Assembly: GCA_030446285.1 (NCBI GenBank)
Contig: JASUSC010000011.1
Location: 1 to 36,318 of the forward strand
Length of the DNA: 36,318 bases
Direction of reading: 5' to 3'
Source of the DNA: Eubacteriales bacterium
GTDB lineage: Bacteria > Bacillota > JASUSC01
Shown here: positions 1 to 7,693 of the stretch, piece by piece
Layout: each line of letters begins with the position of its first letter
Numbering within the stretch: the stretch's first letter is position 1
Position numbers and translations under genes: made by a program
The notes under the pieces: generated by a model
What the model saw: only the letters and a program-made list of their open reading frames with translations
Told to the model about the DNA's origin: nothing
The model's database searches: none

Positions 1-19
1 AACGGCGCCGGTCCCCGGA

Positions 20-41
20 AGAAGGGCGTCCTTCTCTTTTT
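20..41 (+). terminator. Possible leader terminator upstream of amtB
   Basis: AGAAGG, a GCGT loop and CCTTCT form a 6-bp hairpin followed by a T-run, about 30 bases before the amtB start. It could end an upstream gene or act as a conditional terminator for amtB. The window is cut just upstream, so the rest of any leader is not visible. Confidence 0.4.
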
Positions 42-73
42 ATTACAAAAAAAAATTTAAGGAGGCGGTGGCG

Positions 74-1468
74 ATGAGAGGAAAAGGAAAAGTTCTTCTG
101 TTTCTAACCCTGGCAGGCCTGCTTTACCCAGGTATTGCTTTAGGGGCAGAAGGAGGGGTAAACGGAAGTGACACTACGTTCGTCTTCATCTCGGCAGCGT
201 TGGTGCTTCTTATGACGCCTGGCCTGGCTCTGTTTTATGGGGGCATGGTGCGGCGGAAGAACGTCCTCAGCACTATGATGTACAGTTTTGCTCCTATAGC
301 TTTAATTTCTGTGCAGTGGATTCTTATCGGCTACACCCTTGCTTTTGGTCCCGACATAGGACACCTCATCGGGGGTCTTGACTGGCTCGGCTTTAAAGGA
401 GTGGGGGCTGCGCCCAACCCTGATTATGCTCCAACCATTCCCCATCAGGCTTTTGCCATGTTCCAGTTGATGTTTGCCATCATCACCCCGGCTCTTATTT
501 CCGGGGCTGTTGCCGAGCGGATGCGTTTTTCTGCTTACCTGCTTTTCACCCTCCTCTGGGCAACTCTGGTCTACGACCCTCTGGCCCACTGGGTGTGGGG
601 AGTGGACGGCTGGATCCGGAATATGGGCGCGCTGGACTTTGCCGGGGGTACGGTGGTCCATATCAGCTCCGGCGTTTCAGGTCTCGTGGCGGCCCTGGTC
701 CTCGGCAAACGTAAAGGCTACGGCCGGGAGCCTATTCTTCCTCACCATTTGCCCATGACTCTTTTGGGAGCCGGTATCCTCTGGTTCGGCTGGTTTGGCT
801 TTAACGCCGGCAGTGCCTTGGCGGTGGGCGACCTGGCGATGAACGCTTTTGTCGTCACCAATACTTCAGCGGCAGCCGGTGCCTTAGCCTGGATGCTTAC
901 GGAATGGCTGCACCACGGTAAACCCACCGCTCTGGGAGCCGCATCTGGCGCGGTGGCGGGGCTGGTAGCCATAACCCCTGCTTCCGGCTTTGTTGAACCC
1001 CTTCCGGCGATAATCATTGGTCTGGTCAGCGGAGTTCTCTGCTATGGGGCTGTGGCTGGGCTGAAAAGTAAGCTGGGTTACGACGATGCCCTGGACGCCT
1101 TCGGCTGCCACGGTGTGGGCGGCACCTGGGGAGCTATTGCCACCGGTCTTTTCGCCTCGAAGGCAGTAAACCCGGCCGGGGCCGACGGACTCTTCTACGG
1201 TAATCCGGGACTTCTTGTGCCCCAGTTGATTAGCGTGGTTGCCACCTACGCTCTGGCTGCTGTGATGACCTTTATCATTCTCAAAGTTGTCAACGTTTTC
1301 TGCCCGCTGCGGGTCACGGTGGAGGAAGAGGAAATTGGCCTGGATATTACCCAGCACGGCGAAGATGCGTACCGCGACATGGTTCTTACTGCCAGTGCTT
1401 CCAGAAAAGGTAGCCCAGCTTCAGCGGAAGCAGCGGCGGTTAATCTTCAGGTCAGCACCAATTCTTGA
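74..1468 (+). CDS. amtB: Ammonium transporter AmtB
   Basis: This is an Amt/MEP/Rh family ammonium channel that moves ammonium across the cytoplasmic membrane. The protein has a cleavable-looking signal (VLLFLTLAGLLYPGIALGA) followed by about eleven hydrophobic segments. Family hallmarks visible are FYGGMVRRKN, GGTVVHISSG and AFGCHGVGGTWGA, the last two carrying the pore histidine pair. The C-tail has the usual GLDITQHGEDAY block, which in the family docks PII. The ORF track opens at GTG 68, but that codon lies only 2 bases after GGAGG. ATG 74 has proper spacing and is preferred. The PII gene follows after 26 bases, the common amtB-glnB/glnK pairing in which PII shuts the channel when nitrogen is plentiful. 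Identification is secure. Confidence 0.95.
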   Translation: MRGKGKVLLFLTLAGLLYPGIALGAEGGVNGSDTTFVFISAALVLLMTPGLALFYGGMVRRKNVLSTMMYSFAPIALISVQWILIGYTLAFGPDIGHLIGGLDWLGFKGVGAAPNPDYAPTIPHQAFAMFQLMFAIITPALISGAVAERMRFSAYLLFTLLWATLVYDPLAHWVWGVDGWIRNMGALDFAGGTVVHISSGVSGLVAALVLGKRKGYGREPILPHHLPMTLLGAGILWFGWFGFNAGSALAVGDLAMNAFVVTNTSAAAGALAWMLTEWLHHGKPTALGAASGAVAGLVAITPASGFVEPLPAIIIGLVSGVLCYGAVAGLKSKLGYDDALDAFGCHGVGGTWGAIATGLFASKAVNPAGADGLFYGNPGLLVPQLISVVATYALAAVMTFIILKVVNVFCPLRVTVEEEEIGLDITQHGEDAYRDMVLTASASRKGSPASAEAAAVNLQVSTNS

Positions 1469-1491
1469 AATCCAATTTGTAGGGGGGATGA

Positions 1492-1833
<342 letters not shown>

Positions 1834-1887
1834 ACCAGAGAGGTAAGTTTCACTACCAAAAAAGTAATGTATACATATTATCTTCTC

Positions 1888-1916
1888 TTGCATTTCTTTT
1901 TTTTTTCACGTATAAT
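1888..1916 (+). promoter_or_regulatory. Sigma-A promoter of the ANTAR leader
   Basis: TTGCAT and TATAAT are separated by exactly 17 bases, with a T-rich spacer. The predicted start near 1922 places the whole ANTAR leader at the 5' end of the transcript for the regulator and glnA. Confidence 0.8.
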
Positions 1917-1940
1917 AACGGCGTAAGCGAAATTGAATAG

Positions 1941-2018
1941 CCGGTACAGGGTCGTACCGGGGGAGAGGCAACGAAGCCCTTTTTCCGGCTTTTGTACAGC
2001 CGGAGGAAGGGCTTTTTG
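1941..2018 (+). promoter_or_regulatory. ANTAR-responsive antiterminator leader RNA
   Basis: Two stem-loops with six-base loops are followed by an intrinsic terminator. P1 is a perfect 7-bp stem (CCGGTAC/GTACCGG) with loop AGGGTC. P2 is GGC/GCC with loop AACGAA. Both loops carry A at position 1 and G at position 4, the recognition bases known for ANTAR-domain proteins. The terminator is a 17-bp stem (AAGCCCTTTTTCCGGCT, 1974-1990, paired to 1998-2014, with two G-U pairs) ending in TTTTT. Its 5' arm takes in the last two loop bases and the 3' strand of P2, so P2 and the terminator exclude each other. An ANTAR dimer binding P1-P2 should let transcription continue. The next gene encodes an ANTAR protein, so autoregulation plus control of glnA is likely. 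Confidence 0.9.
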
Positions 2019-2047
2019 TCTTTCGGCCCTGAGAGGGGGATGCCTGA

Positions 2048-2653
2048 GTGAAGCAATACAGGGTTGTCATTGCTGACAGTGACCCGGCCTGCCGGAAAAC
2101 TTTGAAGACTATGCTTCAGCAGGCGGGGTACGTGGTGGTAGGAGAGGCCCATGATGGTCTCAGTACTATTAAGCTCATCAGGAACCGCCAGCCGGACTTG
2201 GTGATCATGGAAGACCGCCTGGCAATGGCAGACGGGGAAGAAGTGGCCACCATTGTTCAGGAAGAGGCTTTAGCACCTGTAATTTTAATGACCAGCTATG
2301 ATCAGATCCAGTTTAGCGACCGTGACAAAACTTTGCGTGAGTATGCCTACGTGATCAAGCCCGTCAGTGAACAAAACTTATTTCCCATCATTGAACTGGT
2401 AATGCGTTACTACCGCCGCATCCGGGAGCTGGAAGAGGAAGTAGCTCGTCTCAAGGATATGCTGGAAACACGCAAGCTGGTAGAAAAGGCCAAAGGCATC
2501 CTGATGGAGACCTTGGGGTTGAGCGAGGCAGAAGCTTTCCGGCGGATTCAAAAGCAGAGTATGGATAAACGGATGTCCATGAAAGCGGTGGCCAAGGCCA
2601 TTATCTTAGCTTACGAACTACAAGCAGCCGACGAGAAGGATAAGAAGAGTTAG
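2048..2653 (+). CDS. ANTAR-domain antitermination regulator with degenerate receiver
   Basis: This 201-residue protein has an N-terminal receiver-like domain (about 1-120), a helical linker and a C-terminal ANTAR RNA-binding domain (about 138-195: RKLVEKAKGILMETLGLSEAEAFRRIQ). The receiver looks unable to take a normal phosphate. The phospho-acceptor aspartate in PDLVIMEDRL is Glu55, with Asp56 shifted by one, and the second pocket aspartate is Ser11 in IADSDP. Thr82 and Lys104 are kept. The start is GTG 2048 behind GAGAGGGGG. An ATG at 2040 reads only three codons to a stop overlapping this GTG. The gene lies between its own ANTAR leader and glnA, with no histidine kinase nearby, so it probably senses nitrogen state by a protein partner, as AmiR does. 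Confidence 0.9.
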   Translation: MKQYRVVIADSDPACRKTLKTMLQQAGYVVVGEAHDGLSTIKLIRNRQPDLVIMEDRLAMADGEEVATIVQEEALAPVILMTSYDQIQFSDRDKTLREYAYVIKPVSEQNLFPIIELVMRYYRRIRELEEEVARLKDMLETRKLVEKAKGILMETLGLSEAEAFRRIQKQSMDKRMSMKAVAKAIILAYELQAADEKDKKS

Positions 2654-2742
2654 AAGGGCGGTGATGGAGAGTCCGGGATTTTGCTTGGAGCTAAATAAAC
2701 TAAAGATTTTTAAAAAACTTTAGCAGAAAGGGGTTTGAAATT

Positions 2743-4065
2743 ATGGACAAAAAAGAAGTGCTGGAGAGAGCAAGAGAATTGAATGTTAAGTTTGTTCGTC
2801 TGCAGTTTACCGACCTTTTTGGTGTGATGAAAAACGTGGCCATTACTGTGGAACAGTTAGAAAAGGCCTTGGACGGCGAGTTGATGTTTGACGGTTCTTC
2901 CATCGAAGGTTTCACCCGCATCGAGGAATCTGACATGTACCTGCGTCCCGACCCCAACACTTTCCTGGTTTTCCCCTGGCGGCCTAAAGATGGAGCAGTA
3001 GCCCGCTTGATCTGCGATGTGTACAAACCCGACGGTACGCCTTTTGAAGGAGACCCCCGCTACATTCTGAAGAAGACTATTCAGCAGGCAAAAGAAATGG
3101 GCTACACCATGTACGTGGGTCCGGAGCTGGAGTTTTTCCTCTTCCTGGTTGACGAACAGGGGCGGCCTACGACCATCACCCATGATAACGCTGGTTACTT
3201 CGACTTAAGCCCGGTGGACCTAGGTGAAAATGCTCGTCGCGATATGGTCCTTACCTTAGAGCAGATGGGCTTTGAAATCGAGGCTTCCCACCACGAAGTT
3301 GCTCCCGGTCAGCATGAGATTGACTTCAAATACTCGGATGCTTTAGACGTAGCGGATAAGGTTATGACTTTTAAATTAGTGGTACGAACCATTGCCCAGC
3401 GGCACGGTCTCCATGCCACCTTTATGCCCAAACCCATTTTTGGTATCAACGGTTCCGGTATGCACATGAACCAGTCCTTGTTTAAAGACGGGAAGAATGC
3501 TTTTTATGACCCCAACGGCTACAAAGGCCTCAGTGAAGATGCTCTCTACTACATCGGCGGTCTCCTCAAGCATGCCCGGGCCTTTGCTGCCCTCACCAAC
3601 CCCACCGTCAACTCCTATAAACGGCTGGTGCCGGGTTACGAGGCTCCTGTCTACCTGGCCTGGTCTGCTGCCAACCGCAGTGCCCTCATCCGCATCCCGG
3701 CCAAACGGGGCAACAGCACCCGGGTAGAACTGCGTAACCCCGATCCTTCCTGCAATCCGTACCTGGCCATCGCTGCAGCCCTGGCATCCGGCTTGGACGG
3801 CATCAAAAACAAGATCAAGCCGCCGGCCGAGGTCACGACCAACATCTACCACATGAGTGAAGAAGAACGCCGGGCGGCCGGAATTGTCAGCCTGCCCTCT
3901 AGTCTGGAGGAAGCCGTTAAGGAACTGGAACAGGACGAGGTTCTCCGCAACATGTTAGGCGAGCACGTCTTTACCAAGTTTATCGAGGGCAAGAAGAAAG
4001 AGTGGGACGAGTACCGGGTACAGGTTCATCAGTGGGAAATCGAAAAATACCTTACCACATATTAA
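2743..4065 (+). CDS. glnA: Glutamine synthetase, type I (alpha)
   Basis: This enzyme makes glutamine from glutamate, ammonia and ATP as a cytoplasmic dodecamer. At 440 residues it has the GSI-alpha length. Signatures are DGSSIEGF (50-57), GPELEFFLF (126-134, metal-binding glutamate), [10 protein letters not shown] (183-192) and [10 protein letters not shown] (234-243). The adenylylation segment of GSI-beta enzymes is absent. Arg59 in [10 protein letters not shown] aligns with the Arg62 that mediates glutamine feedback inhibition in Bacillus GS. It lies 89 bases after the ANTAR gene with no clear promoter between, so it should be controlled by the ANTAR leader. The SD AGAAAGGGG precedes ATG 2743. 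A strong terminator follows. Confidence 0.97.
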   Translation: MDKKEVLERARELNVKFVRLQFTDLFGVMKNVAITVEQLEKALDGELMFDGSSIEGFTRIEESDMYLRPDPNTFLVFPWRPKDGAVARLICDVYKPDGTPFEGDPRYILKKTIQQAKEMGYTMYVGPELEFFLFLVDEQGRPTTITHDNAGYFDLSPVDLGENARRDMVLTLEQMGFEIEASHHEVAPGQHEIDFKYSDALDVADKVMTFKLVVRTIAQRHGLHATFMPKPIFGINGSGMHMNQSLFKDGKNAFYDPNGYKGLSEDALYYIGGLLKHARAFAALTNPTVNSYKRLVPGYEAPVYLAWSAANRSALIRIPAKRGNSTRVELRNPDPSCNPYLAIAAALASGLDGIKNKIKPPAEVTTNIYHMSEEERRAAGIVSLPSSLEEAVKELEQDEVLRNMLGEHVFTKFIEGKKKEWDEYRVQVHQWEIEKYLTTY

Positions 4066-4091
4066 AAACAAAGGGTTCCATTCTCCCTTTT

Positions 4092-4117
4092 GCCGGACTT
4101 CGGTCCGGCTTTTTTTT
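4092..4117 (+). terminator. Intrinsic terminator of glnA
   Basis: GCCGGAC and GTCCGGC form a perfect 7-bp stem with a UUCG loop, followed by eight T residues. Confidence 0.92.
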
Positions 4118-4187
4118 GCTTTTTTACGATGAAATGTAGGGAAAATTTTACTTTTTTGTAACTGAAAGGTAAGCAAAAATTAAAGGG

Positions 4188-4232
4188 AATGTGATATAAA
4201 TTACATTACTCTGATGGGGATTCCGGTATAAT
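4188..4232 (+). promoter_or_regulatory. hcp promoter with CRP/FNR-type operator
   Basis: An imperfect palindrome AATGTGATATAAATTACATT (4188-4207) has the half-site spacing of the CRP/FNR family (TGTGA-N6-TTACA). TATAAT lies at 4227-4232, and the expected start near 4239 puts the palindrome centre at about -41.5, the class II activator position. The -35 region under it is poor, consistent with activator dependence. HcpR, a CRP/FNR-family regulator of hcp in anaerobes, is the natural candidate, but no such gene is in the window. Confidence 0.75.
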
Positions 4233-4268
4233 CGAGGCAGAAGCGGCGGAGGAAAAGGAGGAAGAGGC

Positions 4269-5630
4269 ATGTTTTCGTGGTGGCAGAAGCTTTTTTCCCG
4301 GAAGCCGCAGACGGAAAAAATTTCCGAAGGGGGTATGAAAATGTTTTGTTACCAGTGTGAACAGACGGCCAACGGTACCGGCTGCACCAAAGTGGGGGTG
4401 TGTGGCAAAAACGAGGATGTCGCTGCCCTGCAGGACCTGCTAATTTTTGGCCTCAAGGGTGTGGCGGCCTACGCCTACCACGCCCGGGAGCTGGGTTACC
4501 ACGATGAGGAAATCGACGCCTTTATGGAGCGCGCTCTTTTCAGCACTCTGACCAACGTTGACTTCGACTTAGAACACCTTCTGGGTCTGGTGCTGGAGTG
4601 CGGCCGCATCAATCTGAAAGTGATGGAACTTCTGGACAAAGCCCATGTGGAGCGTTTCGGCGTTCCTGAACCCACTCCTGTTGCCACTGGAACTAAAGCC
4701 GGCCCTGCCATCTTGGTCACCGGTCATGACTTGCTGGACCTTTATGAACTGCTCAAGCAAACTGAGGGCACTGGCATCAATATCTACACCCACGGCGAAA
4801 TGTTGCCAGCCCACGCTTATCCCGAGCTGAAGAAGTTCCCCCATCTCGTAGGTAACTACGGTACCGCTTGGCAGAATCAGAGGACCGAGTTTGAGGAGTT
4901 CCCCGGTGCCATCCTCGCTACCACTAACTGCGTTCTCTTGCCCAAGGATTCGTACAAAGACAGAATTTTCACCTGCGGCGTAGCCAAACTGCCCGGTGTC
5001 AAGCATATCGAAAACCGCGACTTTACTCCCGTGATCGAGAAAGCCAAATCCTTACCGCCTCTGCCTGAGAAAGAAGGCGTAACCCTGATGACGGGCTTCC
5101 ATCACAAGCCTGTTTTGGGCCTGGCCGATAAGATTATCGAAGCGGTTAAGGCTGGCAAGATCCGCCACTTCTTCTTAGTGGGCGGCTGCGACGGCGTGAA
5201 AGCATCTCGCAACTACTACAACGAATTCGTCGAGAAGGTACCCAAAGACTGCGTCGTTCTCACCCTGGCCTGCGGCAAGTACCGCTTCAACCGGCTGCAG
5301 CAGCAGATGGGCGACATCGACGGCATTCCGCGTCTCATCGACATCGGCCAGTGCAACAACGCTTACTCGGCCATTCAGATCGCCTTGGCTCTGGCCGAAG
5401 CCTTCGGCGTAAGCGTCAACGAGCTGCCCTTGAGCTTGGTGCTGTCCTGGTTTGAGCAGAAAGCAGTGGCCATTCTCCTCACCCTCCTCTATCTGGGTAT
5501 CAAAAACATCCGCCTCGGTCCTACCCCGCCGGCCTTCCTCACGCCCAACCTCCTCAAAGTTCTGCAGGAGAACTACAATCTGCAACTCATCACCACGCCG
5601 GAAGAAGACATCAAAGCCATCCTGGGCTAA
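4269..5630 (+). CDS. hcp: Hybrid cluster protein (Hcp), class III
   Basis: Hcp carries a cubane and a hybrid Fe-S-O cluster. It was first described as hydroxylamine reductase and is now also seen as a nitric oxide reductase in nitrosative stress. The N-terminal cubane motif [21 protein letters not shown] is C-X2-C-X8-C-X5-C. The core is only about 431 residues, the length of class III proteins of thermophiles and archaea that lack the second helical bundle. Later conserved pieces are [15 protein letters not shown] and [10 protein letters not shown]. The ORF starts at ATG 4269 behind GGAGGAAGAGG, giving a 22-residue extension ([12 protein letters not shown]...) before the usual start. ATG 4335 also has a good SD (GAAGGGGG) and yields the canonical N-terminus. 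Either may be used. The gene appears monocistronic. Confidence 0.95.
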   Translation: MFSWWQKLFSRKPQTEKISEGGMKMFCYQCEQTANGTGCTKVGVCGKNEDVAALQDLLIFGLKGVAAYAYHARELGYHDEEIDAFMERALFSTLTNVDFDLEHLLGLVLECGRINLKVMELLDKAHVERFGVPEPTPVATGTKAGPAILVTGHDLLDLYELLKQTEGTGINIYTHGEMLPAHAYPELKKFPHLVGNYGTAWQNQRTEFEEFPGAILATTNCVLLPKDSYKDRIFTCGVAKLPGVKHIENRDFTPVIEKAKSLPPLPEKEGVTLMTGFHHKPVLGLADKIIEAVKAGKIRHFFLVGGCDGVKASRNYYNEFVEKVPKDCVVLTLACGKYRFNRLQQQMGDIDGIPRLIDIGQCNNAYSAIQIALALAEAFGVSVNELPLSLVLSWFEQKAVAILLTLLYLGIKNIRLGPTPPAFLTPNLLKVLQENYNLQLITTPEEDIKAILG

Positions 5631-5638
5631 AGAATACT

Positions 5639-5665
5639 CCCCCGTCATTGTCGACGGGGGTTTTT
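5639..5665 (+). terminator. Intrinsic terminator of hcp
   Basis: CCCCCGTC and GACGGGGG form a perfect 8-bp stem with loop ATTGTC, followed by TTTTTCTTTTT. Confidence 0.93.
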
Positions 5666-5791
5666 CTTTTTGGGTGGGGAGTCGCTTCTTGCCCGCAGTG
5701 TTCCCGTGGCGAAAAATGGCGACAAATTTTTACGCGGCAAGAGAAGGAGGGATAGTTTTTTTTATCCTTTCTGGAGCTACCGTTGTTCGGG

Positions 5792-5900
5792 TATAATGAA
5801 AATGTAGCCATCCCGGCTTCGAGCTTATCAAAAAGCGGGAAGTAGCCTGTGGTGACGGGTGACAACCGTTCCGTGAGGTTAAAAGGAAGGAGAGAAAAAT
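5792..5900 (+). other. Unidentified structured leader before the HEPN gene
   Basis: A TATAAT (5792-5797) with a poor -35 is followed by about 100 untranslated bases. They can fold: TCCCGGCTT pairs with AAGCGGGA, allowing one bulged base, and this hairpin is flanked by two copies of GTAGCC. ACGG/CCGT pairing is possible further down. It matches none of the riboswitch classes I can recall. The rest of 5666-5791 shows no gene. Confidence 0.3.
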
Positions 5901-6302
5901 ATGACCCGGGAACGTCTGATGGAAAAACTGCAAAACTATAAAAAAGCCCTGGCGCGGCTGGAAGAGGCCATAGCGGAGAAAGAACCGAATCAGTACGTGT
6001 ATGATGCGGTGGTAAAGAGGTTCGAGTTTACTTATGAGCTAGCGTGGAGGGTACTAAAAGCTTATTTAGAATATGCAGGAATAGCAGATCTGCGTTTTCC
6101 TCGCGAAATTTTTAAAGAAGCTTACGCTAAAGGACTCCTCCCCGACGGCGAGGTATGGTTGGAGATGTGGCAGGACAGGAACCTCTCCAGCCATCCTTAC
6201 AGTCAGGAAAGGGCAATAGAGATATACAGCTGGGTCAGAGAAAAATACCTGCAAGAGTTTGTCCGTCTCGCTGCGACTGTCGAAGGAGAAATGAGAAAAT
6301 GA
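5901..6302 (+). CDS. HEPN-domain protein, HI0074 family
   Basis: This 133-residue, mostly helical protein belongs to the HI0074-like HEPN family, usually named nucleotidyltransferase substrate-binding protein and normally paired with a MNT-type nucleotidyltransferase as a toxin-antitoxin module. Family features are KRFEFTYELAWRVLKAYLE (about 36-54) and WQDRNLSSHPYS, which carries the R-X4-H signature of HEPN ribonucleases. The SD GGAAGGAGAG precedes ATG 5901. The partner gene should follow and does, but only as a fragment, so this may be an orphan. Whether it is a toxin or an inactive binding subunit cannot be told from sequence. Confidence 0.88.
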   Translation: MTRERLMEKLQNYKKALARLEEAIAEKEPNQYVYDAVVKRFEFTYELAWRVLKAYLEYAGIADLRFPREIFKEAYAKGLLPDGEVWLEMWQDRNLSSHPYSQERAIEIYSWVREKYLQEFVRLAATVEGEMRK

Positions 6303-6480
6303 TGTTCGGGTATCGACCTTGCCGTCTACTGCGAGGGAAATATCCCGGCCGGGTTGTGGCAGGATTTGGACGAGGCGGCGGGAATTTACAAAATCGATGT
6401 GGTGAACATGGGCGCTTTGTCGGAGGAAAAGTTGCGGCAGCGAATCGAAGAGGAGGTGTGGAAATTTACGGGTACTATTT
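6303..6480 (+). pseudogene. Nucleotidyltransferase (MNT) remnant lacking its N-terminus
   Basis: In the same frame as the HEPN gene, right after its TGA, the sequence reads SGIDLAVYCEGNIP and ends near LRQRIEEEVWKF. This resembles the second half of a small MNT-fold nucleotidyltransferase, beginning in the middle of the catalytic GSDxDL motif. The first 40 or so residues, including the first glycine-serine and the leading helix, are missing, and there is no start codon. The frame runs on to 6620, but its tail overlaps the promoter and riboswitch of the next unit and does not look coding. The ORF track shows only the internal part from 6354. Confidence 0.65.
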
Positions 6481-6495
6481 TTTTGTTTTCACATA

Positions 6496-6524
6496 TTGAC
6501 AAAAACATATCAATTTACTATACT
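6496..6524 (+). promoter_or_regulatory. Sigma-A promoter of the SAM riboswitch transcript
   Basis: TTGACA and TATACT are spaced by 17 bases, a near-consensus promoter about 28 bases upstream of the riboswitch P1 stem. Confidence 0.87.
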
Positions 6525-6551
6525 TTAGCCACAGCCGAAATTAATAGATGC

Positions 6552-6694
6552 CCTTATCGAGAGCGGCGGAGGGACTGGCCCGATGAAGCCCGGCAACCCC
6601 CCGGCAGGGGAAGGTGCTAAATCCTGCGGAACGTGCGTTCCGGGAGATAAGGGGAGGAGTTGTCCTCTTCTGTCTCCGGAAGAGGATTTTTTTT
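6552..6694 (+). promoter_or_regulatory. SAM-I riboswitch (S-box) with terminator
   Basis: The SAM-I aptamer is complete. The P1 strands are CTTATC (6553-6558) and GATAAG (6646-6651). Conserved core blocks GGAGGGACTGGCCCGATGAA, CCCGGCAACC, GGTGCTAAATCCTGC and GGGAGATAAG are all present. The expression platform is the terminator TCCTCTTC/GAAGAGGA (6663-6686) followed by eight T residues. The 3' P1 strand plus GGGGAGGA can pair with TCCTCTTC as antiterminator. SAM should stabilise P1 and switch the downstream methionine-pathway gene off. Confidence 0.97.
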
Positions 6695-6716
6695 GTGCTG
6701 AAGGAGGTTGATGGCA

Positions 6717-7666
6717 GTGAGGATTGACACCATCTTGGCCCAGGCGGGGATCTGTTCTTCTCCTCTTTCAGCCGGGGGATCATTTGGTGGTGAGCCAGGA
6801 TGTTTACGGCGGTACGTACCGGGTTCTGACCACTCTCTTCCGCCGCTGGGGTCTAGAAGTTACCTTTGTAGACAGTTCCGTCCCGGAGCAGGTAGAAAAG
6901 GCGGTGAGGCGCAATACCCGGGCCCTTTACGTGGAGACCCCCTCCAATCCCCTTTTGAAAATAACCGACCTGAAAGCAGTGGTGGAGATTGCCCGCCGCC
7001 ACGGGTTACTGACCATCATCGACAATACTTTCATGACCCCTTATCTCCAGCGTCCCCTGGCCCTGGGTTTTGATATCGTCATCCACAGCGCTACCAAATT
7101 CTTAGGCGGTCACAGCGATCTGATTGCCGGCTTAGTGGTTACGGCCGATGAGAAGACGGGGAAGAAGTTGAAATTCATTCAGAACGCTTTCGGTGCCATT
7201 TTGGGCCCCCCAGGACTCCTGGTTGCTGCTCCGCGGGATGAAAACCTTAGCGGTGCGCGTGGAAGCTCAGCAGGCGGGAGCAGCGAAGCTGGCTCGCTGG
7301 TTGAAGGAACGAAAAGGGATTAAGGCGGTGTACTATCCGGGCTTGGAGGAACATCCAGGCTATGAAATTCACCGGCGCCAGGCTGCGGGGGGAGGAGCGG
7401 TTTTGGCTTTTGAGCTTCCCGACAGGGAAAAGGTCTTCTGCTTCATGCGGGCGGTAAAACTTTCTCTGAAGGCGGTGAGCTTAGGAGGGGTGGAGAGTAT
7501 TCTCTCTTACCCGGCTACCATGTCGCACGCGGCTGTACCGCCGGAGGAGAGACGGCGTTTAGGGATTGGTGACGGACTGGTGCGGCTTTCAGTGGGGCTG
7601 GAAGCGCCGGAGGACCTTCAGGAAGATTTGGAACGAGCCTTGCAGCAGGCAGGAGTAGAGGGGTAA
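6717..7666 (+). pseudogene. Broken cystathionine gamma-synthase-type PLP gene
   Basis: This is a Cys/Met-metabolism PLP enzyme (cystathionine gamma-synthase, gamma-lyase or O-acetylhomoserine sulfhydrylase type) with two lesions. The N-terminus RIDTILAQAG jumps, with a frame change, to LLLFQPGDHLVVSQDVYGGTY, so roughly 70 codons carrying the YSRTxNPT region and the GMAA cofactor loop are gone. A run of six C at about 7206-7211, where five would keep frame (LGPQDSWLLLRG), breaks it again. The PLP lysine in HSATKFLGGHSD and the C-terminal domain up to 7666 remain. The start is probably GTG 6717, 9 bases after AAGGAGG; ATG 6711 is too close. The first lesion is too large to be a sequencing slip, and the second could be one. 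Confidence 0.85.
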
Positions 7667-7693
7667 AATTAAGAAAAAAAACGCTCGTCGCGG

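Noticed and set aside
302-661. Antisense ORFs inside amtB, glnA, hcp, dnaE, hdrA and other genes, including the 435-codon minus-strand ORF at 31457-32764
   Set aside because: They lie wholly within strongly supported genes, have no SD or family resemblance, and reflect the GC-rich codon pattern.
2660-2742. ANTAR leader or terminator between the ANTAR gene and glnA
   Set aside because: Only a small CTAAAG/CTTTAG hairpin is present, without a hexaloop pair or T-run.
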